From Calothrix sp. PCC 7103 (GTDB lineage Bacteria; Cyanobacteriota; Cyanobacteriia; Cyanobacteriales; Nostocaceae), in assembly GCF_000331305.1 (NCBI RefSeq), contig NZ_KB217478.1, forward strand, positions 3,073,776 to 3,137,775: DNA of 64,000 bases, read 5' to 3'. The position numbers and the translations under genes are program-made. The stretch's first letter is position 1. Every line of letters begins with the position of its first letter. Of the stretch, positions 45,587 through 55,600 are shown piece after piece. The notes under the pieces are model-generated. The model worked only from the letters and a program-made list of their open reading frames with translations. It was not told the DNA's origin and searched no databases.

Positions 45587-45620
45587 AACCGAGCGTGCAA
45601 GTTTTCCAAGCACTCGGCTT
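45587..45620 (-). ncRNA. Group II intron domain V
   Basis: Read on the minus strand, AAGCCGAGTGCTTGGAAAAC pairs back with TTGCACGCTCGGTT: a 34-base stem with AGC triad, GAAA tetraloop and 2-base bulge, the most conserved part of group II introns. Confidence 0.85.
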
Positions 45621-45636
45621 GAGCAAGTCATTAAAG

Positions 45637-47298
45637 CTATTTACCAAAATGGATTTGTTGATGGCAATATAAATGCACTAATTCAAGGTTTGAATAAGTG
45701 TCTGTTCCACCATCTTTCTTTGAGACTTTATGATGTTTGTGGACATCTTCACCGTTATACAGGCTTTGTCCACAGATAGGGCATATATGTCCTTGTTTCT
45801 GGGCTATCTTCTGGATAGTTTTGGTATGCTCAGAAGCTTTTGCCTTTTCCCTGTCTTTCCAGTATTCCTTTAAATTTGGGTCATCAGGCGAAAATTTACC
45901 TTTAACAAGAACAGGTCTTTTAATTTTGAACCAAGAGAACTTTAAGAGATGTTTTCCGGTTTGTTTATTACCGAATACATAATTATCTTCTCTCTCTAGA
46001 TTCAATCTGCCCCAGTATTTTTTCCTACGCCAAGAGTTATTCTTTTTTGGGTGTGTGTGGTTTGCGTACTTACATTCCCTTACGAACATCCAATGGTCTA
46101 GGTTTTTAAATGTTTCACAGGAAACACCAATCCGAAAGTAATTGGCTTCACCTCTAATAATTGGATTCAGTGTATCAATAACTGTATTGATATTATGACC
46201 CTTGAGATTAATCCATTTTTCTCGGAGCTTTCTCTTAATATTTAACACAGAGTCTTTGCTTGGTTTTATTAATAATTTCCAACCTGTTTGAGTATTGGAA
46301 ACACTATATAGTTTTATATGAAAACCAAGAAAGTTGAAGCCTTCGGTTATGTGAACAATTTTGGTCTTAGATTCTGACAATTCTAACCCTCTATTATTCA
46401 ACCATTTATTTAATATACTTAAGGCTGATTCTGCATCTTCTTTAGTTTTACAAAAAACTACAAAGTCATCAGCATATCTGACAACCGCTCGGTCTCCTAT
46501 TACTTTATCTTTTTGGTTGTAAACTATTCCTAAAGCATCTGACATTCCATGTAAGGCTATATTAGCTAAGAGGGGGCTAATGCACCCACCTTGCGGAGTT
46601 CCTGCATCAGTTTGATAAAATCCTCCTTTAAGTATGTACCCAGACTTTAACCATTGATATATCAATTTTCTTGCCGGAAAATTTCCAATGGTCTTCATTA
46701 ATGCATTATGGTCTATGTTATCAAAACATCCTTTTATATCGGCATCTATTATCCATCTCTTTTGACTTGCCGGACGAGAATTTAGATAAATTCTTTCGAT
46801 GGCATCATGGGCACTTCTGCCGGGGCGAAAACCATAACTTATGCCTTCAAATTTGGCTTCCCAATAGGGTTCCAATGCGTTCTTAACAATCGCCTGTAGG
46901 CATCTATCTATTATTGTTGGTATTCCTAAAGGACGTTTTTTACCGTTTGACTTGGGAATGTATATTCGTTTTACTGGTAATGGTTTCCAAGGAATAAATT
47001 TATTTAATTCATCCACTAGTATGCCCCTTGTTAAAGGAGTTTTTATTACCAGCTTATCCACTCCAGGCGTATGTTTACCGTGGTTGATTTGCGTAACTTT
47101 TCTTACGGATAATAAAATGTTTGAATAGCTACGCATCATCAGCTTTTGTAAGCGTCTGACTAATTGATAGTTTCCATTTTGGGTTGCCTTGAATATTCTT
47201 CGTCTCAAGTTTCTAACTATCCGAAAAGCTTTACGCCAATTGACATGGAGCCAGTCGGTAGTCCTCTCGGTTACATTTACATTCCTTACGGTTTGCAT
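45637..47298 (-). CDS. ltrA: Group II intron reverse transcriptase/maturase with HNH endonuclease
   Basis: 553 residues. Reverse transcriptase domain about 40-330: VKRIYIPKSNGKKRPLGIPT, ISYGFRPGRSAHDAI, GTPQGGCISPLLANI, catalytic YADD (about 272-275), FNFLGFHIK. The maturase X domain (INTVIDTLNPIIRGEANYFR) follows, then an HNH domain at the end (CPICGQSLYNGEDVHKHHKV, NLELVHLYCHQQIH). It supports splicing and retrohoming of the intron. No frameshift, catalytic residues present; mobility is plausible. Confidence 0.95.
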   Translation of the reverse strand: MQTVRNVNVTERTTDWLHVNWRKAFRIVRNLRRRIFKATQNGNYQLVRRLQKLMMRSYSNILLSVRKVTQINHGKHTPGVDKLVIKTPLTRGILVDELNKFIPWKPLPVKRIYIPKSNGKKRPLGIPTIIDRCLQAIVKNALEPYWEAKFEGISYGFRPGRSAHDAIERIYLNSRPASQKRWIIDADIKGCFDNIDHNALMKTIGNFPARKLIYQWLKSGYILKGGFYQTDAGTPQGGCISPLLANIALHGMSDALGIVYNQKDKVIGDRAVVRYADDFVVFCKTKEDAESALSILNKWLNNRGLELSESKTKIVHITEGFNFLGFHIKLYSVSNTQTGWKLLIKPSKDSVLNIKRKLREKWINLKGHNINTVIDTLNPIIRGEANYFRIGVSCETFKNLDHWMFVRECKYANHTHPKKNNSWRRKKYWGRLNLEREDNYVFGNKQTGKHLLKFSWFKIKRPVLVKGKFSPDDPNLKEYWKDREKAKASEHTKTIQKIAQKQGHICPICGQSLYNGEDVHKHHKVSKKDGGTDTYSNLELVHLYCHQQIHFGK

Positions 47299-48227
47299 CT
47301 AACTTTTCCCAAAGAGTTTAATTCTTTTACTTTAAAATTCAAGAGACTCACCAACCCCCGTCAGCACCCTTTCGGGTTAGGTATTGCCCTATCCACCCAG
47401 TTATTAAGAACATTCGCCCTATTTTCCTGTTGCCTTTCAGCATGGTGGCGTTCGCTTAATGAGGTTTCCTACTCCCACTAGAGGATTCCAAACACCTTAC
47501 GGTAATTCTTACTAACCTTGCGGTTAGACTCCATTGGGTTTTCCCTGTTACACTCTTTTGAGATACGACCAACTTAGGATTATGCTTTACTCCGGGGAAT
47601 TGGTATCCTTGGTAAGAAGAAAATTCTTTAATCTCACGCATACAACCGCTGACCTAGGACGGTTGCCTATTTCCCACACAATCGTATCAGCCATTTTCGA
47701 TTGCCTATAATTATCGAAGCCTCAACACATATTCACTTTCGTTATCCATATTGGTCTTACCCTAGCCCCCTGTTTCATTTGTGACTATTACTTCAGGTTG
47801 GACATTCCCTTTAGCTGTGAAACAACCCAATTACTCGGATTGCTCCTTTGGGTGGGTACAGGTTTGGATACTAACCTGGGAACAATCTTCGGGTTCCACT
47901 CTCTGGAGCGACTTAACAGGTCGCACTAGGCTAGTTATATTATGGCTTAATTCACGGTTGATTCTCAAGTTAACGTACCATGCCTTATAGAGGTATTGGA
48001 GCAAAAGATAAGTTCAGGTTAAGTCATTCTTAGTTATTTTGTAAGTAAGGTGAGAAAAAATGAGCCAATCACAGCCAGATCGATTAGACCGGATAGAAGC
48101 AACTTTAGAAAGAGTGTCAGAGCAGCTTGATAACCAGGTTGTTGTAAATGCTGAATTAAGACAAAGAACTACGGATATCAATACTGCTCGGTTAAGGAAG
48201 AATAAAGGGTAAAATAAAGAAAATATA

Positions 48228-48250
48228 GTTCTCGTTTTAAACACGAGAAC
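48228..48250. repeat. GTTCTCGT palindrome, copy 1 in the IS
   Basis: GTTCTCGTTTTAAACACGAG followed by AAC. Between the left end and the 3' end of the transposase. Confidence 0.8.
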
Positions 48251-48387
48251 TTAAACAGTATATATAAACCCGCAGAAATTCACGCCTAGACAAATATATT
48301 ATCAAGGAACGTAATTTTATATTTAATATTATTTAAAAGTTTCTAACAATCATTTGAACCGTTTATCGTTTATACTGTCCACAATTA

Positions 48388-49797
48388 CTATGTGCTAGCA
48401 GCAGTTTCAAAGACTTTGAAAGTTAACTGCTGCTTAACAGTACCATTGCCTCGATGTAATCGCTTTTTACTTTTGAATTTAGACCTAGTTTTTTTCACAA
48501 CTCTTGGATTGCTCCTTTGTTGTGCAGGTGGTATTTCTAAGTCTAAAATTTCCCAAATTAGCCAACTATAATATACATTTATAACTTCAGCTTCTGAATC
48601 AATTTGTTGGAATAGTGGAACCGCGCGTTTAATAACTCGCAAGCTTCCAGTAAAGCTTAAACGTAACGGAGAGATACCAGCTACCGCAGCACTTTGAAAC
48701 ATCAAACAACGTATACAATAATGTCCTAATAACCAGCCATAAATTTCTTGAACTACTTCACGAGGATTTTTAGAACGTATAGGAATTTTACGACCATTTA
48801 GATGAACTTTTAATTCATCTAAAGTATTCTCCGCCTCCCAGCGCTGATGGTATTCGCGTGCTAAAAGTAATGCCGGAAAAGTGGTAAAATCCATCAAATC
48901 AGTAATCAAACGGTAAATTTTTTCTACACCATTTTCTTCAACTATATATTCAATTACACGTACTGGTAGTCGAGTGGCGCCTTTTTTTCTAGATTTTCCA
49001 TCTGGAGCAATCCATGATAAATAAGAGCCATCTGGAAAAGTTTTAACAACTTCAAATTTGACATGAGCAGGGACACGACCTAAAATATGGCATTTCTTTT
49101 TTATTGCTGCATTAAACATCTTAAATGAATGCAGCCCTCTATCCCACATTAATAACATATCTTCTTCCACACTGCGTAATAGTTTTAAAGCTCCTCTTCT
49201 TTCTCCAATTCGGTAAGGACAACAAAATGCATCAATTATTAAATGGGTGCCTGCTTCTACTAAAAAAACTAATCTTGCTTTTGGAAAGGCTGGATACGTA
49301 CCAGGCCTAGAACCAGGATACCCAAAAACTCTAGCATTCGTTTCTGTATCAGGAACATCAAAAACTGACCCATCAACAGCCATTATCCTTAATCCACATA
49401 AAAAGGCGCCTGGTGTTTTAATTGTTGCGTCATGTTTTGCTACTATTTCAAATAAACGAGTCATGACGGCGGCGCCAACTCGTTGCCTAGCTTCACTAAT
49501 TGACGAAGATGTTGGTATTTTGAAACGTTTTAGAAGTACAATTTGTAAGGAATTAAAACCATGAACAAGATTTTTAAGTACATCAACAATTGAATCATCA
49601 GACCAAAAACTCATAGCAATTATTAAAGAAATTACTACGTGTGTAGGAAGTATCCTTTGACGCTGATGCTCACTATCCGTAGTTGTAATTGCTTGCATTA
49701 TCACCTTGGTAGGCATTACCTGCTTAAGAGCCAGGAGCAATTGCGCTCGATTTAAGGCTTGATTGTTGAATTCAAAGTTAATTAGAGTCATTAGCAC
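48388..49797 (-). CDS. IS4-family transposase, intact
   Basis: 469 residues. DDE residues lie in RIMAVDGSVFDVPDTETN (first Asp, about 142), LLMWDRGLHSFKMF (second Asp, about 218) and AREYHQRWEAENTLDELK (Glu, about 320, with the IS4 Y-x2-R-x3-E-x6-K spacing). The N-terminal domain (RILPTHVVISLIIAMSFWSD) is complete and the C-terminus is basic (KKTRSKFKSKKRLHRGNG). No disruption, so the element may be active. Confidence 0.92.
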   Translation of the reverse strand: MLMTLINFEFNNQALNRAQLLLALKQVMPTKVIMQAITTTDSEHQRQRILPTHVVISLIIAMSFWSDDSIVDVLKNLVHGFNSLQIVLLKRFKIPTSSSISEARQRVGAAVMTRLFEIVAKHDATIKTPGAFLCGLRIMAVDGSVFDVPDTETNARVFGYPGSRPGTYPAFPKARLVFLVEAGTHLIIDAFCCPYRIGERRGALKLLRSVEEDMLLMWDRGLHSFKMFNAAIKKKCHILGRVPAHVKFEVVKTFPDGSYLSWIAPDGKSRKKGATRLPVRVIEYIVEENGVEKIYRLITDLMDFTTFPALLLAREYHQRWEAENTLDELKVHLNGRKIPIRSKNPREVVQEIYGWLLGHYCIRCLMFQSAAVAGISPLRLSFTGSLRVIKRAVPLFQQIDSEAEVINVYYSWLIWEILDLEIPPAQQRSNPRVVKKTRSKFKSKKRLHRGNGTVKQQLTFKVFETAAST

Positions 49798-49850
49798 TCA
49801 GAATTAAGGTTTAATTTTGTTGTAAGATAATATAAATTAAACCATTATTC

Positions 49851-49873
49851 GTTCTCGTTAAAAACACGAGAAC
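49851..49873. repeat. GTTCTCGT palindrome, copy 2 in the IS
   Basis: GTTCTCGTTAAAAACACGAG followed by AAC, between the divergent transposase and passenger genes, where it could be an operator or a double-sided hairpin. Confidence 0.8.
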
Positions 49874-49898
49874 AATATTCTCCCTAATTTAGCAGTCA

Positions 49899-50279
49899 AT
49901 GCCTACGAAAACAGATGATGTCATTGCCAGGGCGGAACTCTTGCAGCAAGCAATAGCAACTTTACAACTACAAATTCAGCAAATTCAATCTACCGGAGAA
50001 GTGGCGCCCGAAGGTTGTTGTGTCCTGCGCTACCGGGCACGAGGACAGAAGGGGACTTACTGGTACTATAAGTTACACGCAACTACGCCTGTTTTCCCTA
50101 CGAAAACTCCCAACAAATTGAGTAAGTATAAGCATTTGGGGAAAGCTGGAAGCTCCGCTCATATTGATGCTGTTATGCAAGTTACACGAAGAATGCAAAT
50201 TGACACCTTAAAAAATACGATTCATTCTCTCAGGCAAAACTGGATAGATTTGTACGAGAGCCAGAAAGAGAAAAAATAA
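49899..50279 (+). CDS. Passenger protein of the IS element, unknown function
   Basis: 126 residues. An N-terminal helix (VIARAELLQQAIATLQLQIQ) is followed by a beta-rich centre, CCVLRYRARGQKGTYWYYKL, then NKLSKYKHLGKAGSSAHIDA, and a C-terminal helix. The RxxGQKGxYWYYKL..KYKHLGK pattern resembles small modules seen in proteins next to transposons (a Cys/Gly loop, a YYY strand and a lGK turn), but I cannot name the family. Divergent from the transposase and inside the inverted ends, so it moves with the element. Confidence 0.65.
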   Translation: MPTKTDDVIARAELLQQAIATLQLQIQQIQSTGEVAPEGCCVLRYRARGQKGTYWYYKLHATTPVFPTKTPNKLSKYKHLGKAGSSAHIDAVMQVTRRMQIDTLKNTIHSLRQNWIDLYESQKEKK

Positions 50280-50317
50280 CTTATAACCTATAACCTATAA
50301 CCTAATCAATTATGTCA

Positions 50318-50340
50318 GTTCTCGTTTTATAAACGCGAAC
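50318..50340. repeat. GTTCTCGT palindrome, copy 3 in the IS
   Basis: GTTCTCGTTTTATAAACGCG followed by AAC; one arm mismatch. Between the passenger gene and the right inverted end. Three TATAACC units lie just before it (50282-50303). Confidence 0.75.
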
Positions 50341-50616
50341 AAAATTAGTACTGTTTTACCCTCTATTTCCCTTAACCGAGCAGTATTGCTACGGATATTA
50401 CAAATGCAGTAAGCTCTCTTATTAGCACAGCAAACCAACATCAAGAAAACTTTATGATAATTGTTTCTGAGATTAGAAACATGCGGCAAGATATAGTAGA
50501 ACTTCGTCAAGATACACGCAGTATACAATCTCAAGTCCTTGAGCTACAAAACGAAAACCGACGTATTTTTAACCGTTTGGATTCACAACAGTAGATAAAT
50601 CGTCATTTTAGACCAT

Positions 50617-50644
50617 GTAGAGACCAAATTAATCCGGCCTCTAC
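50617..50644. terminator. GTAGAGACC-type hairpin between convergent genes
   Basis: GTAGAGACC and GGCCTCTAC arms, 24 bases before the map stop and 22 bases after the split coiled-coil gene. Confidence 0.65.
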
Positions 50645-50667
50645 CAACCATTTTGATTATTAAATCT

Positions 50668-51489
50668 CTAAGGAAGGGTTAAAATTTCTACTCCGTCTTC
50701 TGTGACAGCTACTGTATGCTCCCATTGTGCGGAGAGTTTTCTATCTTTAGTAATTACTGTCCAACGGTCAGGTAGAAATTTAATATCACATTTTCCTTGA
50801 TTGAGCATTGGTTCAATTGTAAATACCATTCCCGGACGTAGTTTTAGACCTGTACCTCGTCTGCCAAAGTGGGGAATTTGTGGTTCTGTATGAAATTTTC
50901 TACCTATACCGTGTCCTACCATTTCTCGTACTACTGAGTATCCATTTGCTTCGGCATATTCTTGTATGGCGGCGCCTATATCTCCAACTCTGGCGCCGGG
51001 TTTTACTTCTGATATACCCAGCATCATTGACTCTTTTGTAACTTCCACCAGTTTCCGTGCGGTTGGTGATGGGTTGCCTACTAAAAACGTTCTTGATGTA
51101 TCACCGTGATAGCCATCTAAAATTAGTGTTACATCTATATTAATAATGTCCCCATCTTTTAATATATGTTTTGCGCTAGGAATTCCGTGACAAATTACTT
51201 CATTTACACTGGTGCAAATTGAACCTGGGAAAGGAGGATGTCCTGGAGGTGCATATCCAAGTGGTGCGCTCTTGGCGCCGTTTTCTTGTGTCCAGCGCTC
51301 TGCTTCGTCATTTAATTCTTTTGTACTAACACCTGGTTGCACCATTGGCTCTAGGTGGTGAAGTAAATTTGCTGCTAGCTTGCCTACGCGGCGCATTTTT
51401 TCTAACTCTCTAGCAGATAGTAATACTAATCCTTGATGGCTTTGAGTTTGCTGTGTCCCAATAGTTGATAGTACATTTTGATTATTCAT
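50668..51489 (-). CDS. map: Methionine aminopeptidase, type I
   Basis: 273 residues. Removes the initiator Met from nascent proteins with two metal ions. Ligands are visible in INIDVTLILDGYHGDTSRTF (two Asp), REMVGHGIGRKFHTEPQIPH (His), VFTIEPMLN (Glu) and SAQWEHTVAVTEDG (Glu). The N-terminal 25 residues before ELEKMRRVGKLAANLL are a short extension, not the SH3-type zinc-finger extension of MAP1D forms. Complete. Confidence 0.95.
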   Translation of the reverse strand: MNNQNVLSTIGTQQTQSHQGLVLLSARELEKMRRVGKLAANLLHHLEPMVQPGVSTKELNDEAERWTQENGAKSAPLGYAPPGHPPFPGSICTSVNEVICHGIPSAKHILKDGDIINIDVTLILDGYHGDTSRTFLVGNPSPTARKLVEVTKESMMLGISEVKPGARVGDIGAAIQEYAEANGYSVVREMVGHGIGRKFHTEPQIPHFGRRGTGLKLRPGMVFTIEPMLNQGKCDIKFLPDRWTVITKDRKLSAQWEHTVAVTEDGVEILTLP

Positions 51490-51609
51490 AAAATTACATT
51501 TATTTTGATGATACTATTCTAAGCTAGCACAGCATGGCACAGCATAACACAAGCTAGCACATAAGTTGTATACTTGAGAAAACAATATATTAAACTATAA
51601 ATCTATAAC

Positions 51610-51795
51610 ATGGGCGGAAAAACAGATTTGGAGAGAGTGGTAGCCTATATACCTCCAGAATTGAAAAAAGAGTTAGAGGAATGGGCGAAAGTTGAGGAAC
51701 GCTCAGTTTCTTGGCTAGTCGCGAAATTAATTGATAAAGCATTGCAAGAACGATGTAGTCAAAAGAACTCATCAAAAGTTGTGAATATTCATTAG
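51610..51795 (+). CDS. Ribbon-helix-helix (CopG-like) protein
   Basis: 61 residues. RVVAYIPPELKKELEEWAKVEERSVSWLVAKLI has the strand-helix-helix order of the RHH fold. Not close to the RHH pair at 6.7-9.0 kb. The stop is 3 bases before the YbaK gene, so the two are probably one operon. DNA-binding regulator or antitoxin-like. Confidence 0.8.
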   Translation: MGGKTDLERVVAYIPPELKKELEEWAKVEERSVSWLVAKLIDKALQERCSQKNSSKVVNIH

Positions 51796-51798
51796 ATT

Positions 51799-52275
51799 AT
51801 GAAGACCAACGCAGTACGTATTCTCGATGGTATGAATATACCTTACGAGTTACGAGAATACGAAGTTGATATCGAAGATTTATCTGCGGAAACTGCTGCT
51901 CAAAAAATCGGATTACCATCGGAACAGGTATTTAAAACTTTGGTGGTAAGAGGTGACCGTACAGGAATTATTTTAGCTGTTATTCCTGGTAATACTCAGC
52001 TTGACCTCAAAGCACTGGCGCCTCTTTCAAGTAACCGAAAAGTGGAAACAGTTTCCCTCAAAGAGGTACAGCCTTTGACAGGGTATATTAGAGGTGGTGT
52101 AACAGCATTGGCTTGTAAAAAAGATTATCCAGTATTTGTAGATGAGTTAATCGAAATCTTTGATGTTATTTCAGTCTCGGCAGGAAAACGTGGTTTACAA
52201 ATATTAATAGCGCCTGCCGATTATTTACAAGCAGTAAAAGCAACTCTAGGCGCCATCTCCCAAGAGAACTCGTAG
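51799..52275 (+). CDS. ybaK: Cys-tRNA(Pro)/YbaK-type deacylase
   Basis: 158 residues. Free-standing editing domain that hydrolyses mischarged tRNA. MKTNAVRILDGMNIPYELREYE at the start, VFKTLVVRGDR with the catalytic Lys, AVIPGNTQLDLKALA, LTGYIRGGVTALACKK with GxxSP-like loop changed to GGVTAL, and AGKRGLQILIAPADYLQAV at the end. Cytoplasmic. Full length. Confidence 0.92.
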   Translation: MKTNAVRILDGMNIPYELREYEVDIEDLSAETAAQKIGLPSEQVFKTLVVRGDRTGIILAVIPGNTQLDLKALAPLSSNRKVETVSLKEVQPLTGYIRGGVTALACKKDYPVFVDELIEIFDVISVSAGKRGLQILIAPADYLQAVKATLGAISQENS

Positions 52276-52334
52276 GGTGTGTGACGCCATCAAAAAATTT
52301 CAACGTAGTTACAAGACTTGTAGCGTCACGCACC
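52274..52334. repeat. Imperfect inverted repeat after ybaK
   Basis: GGTGTGTGACGC and GCGTCACGCACC, 12-base arms with one mismatch, around a 37-base loop, starting at the ybaK stop. Cyanobacterial interspersed-repeat style; possible terminator. Confidence 0.55.
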
Positions 52335-52667
52335 AGCACTACATAAAAAATCATGTGATAAAAACTTTATGCTTGTATATATATAATCGGAATATTTATT
52401 TAATTTTATTAATAAGATTGGGTATATGTGCTTGAAAAGCTTGACACAGCTAGATTTATTCAATAAGTAAAAAAAGATAAACACAACATTTATATCTCTT
52501 TAAAAAGAGGTAAAGTTAAGACGAAGTATTGGCTGGCATAAGTATCTACTAGAACTAAAGAGCAAGATAATAACGATGTATAATTAGCGCGTCTAAAAAG
52601 CAGCACATGTGAGAGCGCGATTATAACTGGCCTGCTTTCTATTAACCTTTACCATGATAAGCGGCAT
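52335..52667. other. Upstream region of the DUF4912 gene
   Basis: Apart from an AT-rich stretch I see no gene or repeat. The leader must carry the promoter; no box or ribosome-binding site is distinct (GATAAGCGGCAT precedes the ATG). Confidence 0.35.
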
Positions 52668-55600
52668 ATGTGGCAAAAACAAAAAAAGTATAGTCCTATA
52701 GTCTGTTTAAGTTTGTTGCTGGCACTCGCCGGAACCCCGATAGCAGCAACTTTGTTTGTGTATCAATTCGCGGTAGCTCAAACCGAAGCAATCAAAGAAC
52801 CTGAGTTCCCTTTACCCACAAGTATTGCCAACAATACTGTAGTCAGGGTAGATGGTTCAAGTAGCATGGCTCGAATTAATGAAAGCCTTAAGCAGAGCTT
52901 TGAGCAGAAGTTTTCAGGCGCCAAGGTTGAACTTGCAACGTCGGGAACCGATGCAGCGCTAAAATCTGTAATTGATGGCAAAACCGATTTAGCAGCTATT
53001 GGTCGTGGATTAACGCCAAAAGAAGAAGCACAAGGTTTAGAGCAAAAACGCTTACGACGCGAGAAAATAGCAATTGTTGTTGGTGAAAATAATCCCTTTA
53101 AAGGCAACGTTACTAATCAACAGTTTGCGAAAATGTTCCGGGGAGAAATTACCGACTGGTCGCAAGTTGGTAGCACCAAGGGAAAAATTCGATTTATCGA
53201 CCTTCCCACATCAAACGATACTCGTGAAGCACTTCGCAACTATCCTGCATTTAAAGCTGGAAAATTCGCTACAGGTGCAAATGCCACCCAACTTAGTACC
53301 GATGATACCGCAGAGTTGGTCAAGCAATTAGGTAACGATGGAATTGGTTATGTAATTGCCAATCAAGTCTCGAAGGTTCCTGGTTTACGTGTACTAAAGT
53401 TACACCAAACTTTACCTGATGACCCAAGATATCCATTCTCACAACCTTTAGTTTACGCATACAAAAAAAATCCTAGCCCTGGTGTCGCTGGTTTTCTTGG
53501 CTTTGCTGCTGCCGAACCTGGCACACAAGCAATAGAAGCAGCAAGAACCGCAGAAGCTACGGCTGTAGCACAAAGTGTAGCATCTGGAGTAACTGCAACA
53601 ACCGCAACACCAAATGCGACTGTAACTCCTTTAGCCGAAGCTACAACCCAAGCAAATACAGAAACAGCAACTACTGATGCAACGGGTGCAGCTTTACAAG
53701 GAAGTGGTACAACTTCGACTTCGAGCGACCCAGCTAGTGTAGCTTCAGGTAATAATCAACAAGCAACTGCTGGAAATAGCCAAACTGGTAGTTTTCCTTG
53801 GTGGTTACTGCTTCCAATTGCTGCACTTGGTGCTGGTATTTTATGGTGGTTGTTAGGCAAAGGCAATAAACGCTCTGAAGCATTAGAAGGAGCTTCTACG
53901 TTACCAATAACAGGCGCCCTAGACAATAGCGTTAACTTACCGCAACCGACTAACTCGTTTGCAAAACAGCCAACTAATTTAGTTGATAGCACAAATAATA
54001 CAGCAAATAATTTAGCAGCTGCTGGCGCCGCATTAGCAAGTGCAGGAGCTACGGGTATTGGATTATGGCCTCGCTTGGCGAATGGTAATTTTGAAGAACC
54101 TTCAGAAAATATTGATGCTCATCAAACCCAAGTAAATGCCAATAGTGAAATTTCTGTAGATGGAGAACCTGCCGCAGTTGTGATGCCAACGCATCCAGAA
54201 TCTGATCTACCACAAGTCGATTTAGAGTCAACAGCATCAGTCGAGGCGCCATTAAGTGAACCTGTAGAAACAACAAATTTTCTAAGTACAGACTCAGAAT
54301 TAGCTGCATCCGATGATTTAAATAATACAGTAAATACACCATCTGTTGAACTAACTGAATCATATGTAGACCAATCAATTTCAACTCAACAGCAAAACCA
54401 ACAGCCATTGCCTGATGTATGGCAAGATATAGAGGAAGAACCTACGCAAACTGGTTCAAATTGGCTTGACAATATTTCGCAAGCTGGTGCTGGTGCCCTT
54501 GCGGGAGGTGCCGCTCTAGCAGGAGGTGCAGCAGCAAGCGCCGGATTGTGGTCACAATTTGCAAACCGTGAACAGCATAATAATGATAATCAAGAGTCAG
54601 AAACTGACTTGACATTGGCACAAACAACAGAAATACCACCAACTCAACCTCTAGAAACCACTTTACAAATAGATTCTTCAGAACCAGAGGTATTAGAAAG
54701 TACTGTAGATACTTCTGAAATAATCGAGACTATATCTATAGAAGCAACTGCCACATCGATACAAACTCCTGAAATCCAACAACCTGACGTATCACAAAAT
54801 GATTCACAGGAAACACAACAAACTGGCTCAAATTGGTTAGACAGTATTCGGGATGCATCCCAAAGTACTATCGCTGGTGGTGCAGCATTGGCTAGTGGTG
54901 CAGTTTTATCAGGCGCCGGATTGTGGTCGAGATTTGAAGAGGGCGATAATGATAATGAACCTGCCGACCAAACAAACGAAATAGTAGTTGATAGTGACGA
55001 ACAAGATTTAGTACCATCAGTTAATGTTGATGTTCCTGAAGTACCTCAACCAACATTGGAACAACCAAGTGTGACTGAACCCTCAATAGAAGTTGAAGAT
55101 GTAGCAACACCTGAAAGTGGTTTAAACTGGCTTGAAAATATTGCAGCTACAGACGCAGCAGTTGATAATAACAACGAACCTGCCGACCAAACAAACGAAA
55201 TAGTAGTTGATAGCGACGAACAAGATTTAGTACCATCAGTTAATGTTGATGTTCCTGAAGTACCTCAACCAACATTGGAACAACCAAGTGTGACTGAACC
55301 CTCAATAGAAGTTGAAGATGTAGCAACACCTGAAAGTGGTTCAAACTGGCTTGGAAACATTGCAGCTACTGGTGCAGTTGCAGGAGGCGCCGCAGCACTT
55401 GGGACTGGATGGCTGGCATCGGATTATAATGACTCGGAATCAAGCAATGAAGCAGAATTCAACGTTGCTGAGGTAGTTGATACTGATAATGCAAGCAATG
55501 ATACACAACAATTTGATACCATCATTACTAGTAGTACAGATGTTACAGATAGTACAGATAGTACAGATAACAGTGATGTAATTTTGACGGGTGATATTGA

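Larger units (their letters stand above)
45545..47926 (-). mobile_element. Group II intron with HNH-containing maturase
   Basis: 2382 bases on the minus strand. The 5' end GTGCGACCTGTTAAGTCGC (from 47926) is the GUGYG consensus, about 630 bases of domains I-III precede the ORF, and domains V-VI close it at 45545 with CTACCCAAC. All parts look intact. Contains no GGCGCC, unlike the surrounding DNA. Inserted in an intergenic position upstream of the XRE gene. Confidence 0.85.
48179..50388. mobile_element. IS4-type insertion element with passenger gene
   Basis: 2210 bases. Inverted ends CAATACTGCTCGGTTAAGG (from 48179, continuing imperfectly with AAGAATAAAGGGTAAAA) and the complement ending at 50388. 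Flanked by the 10-base duplication CTACGGATAT (48169-48178 and 50389-50398). Contains a complete transposase and a divergently oriented second gene, with three 23-base palindromes between and beside them. Confidence 0.92.
48060..50594 (+). pseudogene. Coiled-coil protein gene split by the IS element
   Basis: Exons 48060-48178 and 50399-50594. Joined without the element and one 10-base duplicate they give 315 bases and a 104-residue protein: MSQSQPDRLDRIEATLERVS...ELRQRTTDI, then TNAVSSLISTANQHQENFMI and DIVELRQDTRSIQSQVLELQ. The junction codon ATT is restored exactly. As it stands, translation from 48060 stops in the element after 50 residues. The intact form is a small coiled coil common in Nostocales; function unknown. 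Confidence 0.85.

Noticed and set aside
47164-47990. Plus-strand ORFs of 69-105 residues
   Set aside because: They fall in the RNA domains of the group II intron, whose structure explains the open frames.
50280-50303. TATAACC triplet repeat as a possible CRISPR or iteron array
   Set aside because: Only three 7-8 base units without spacers; no cas or rep genes. No CRISPR array is seen anywhere in the window.
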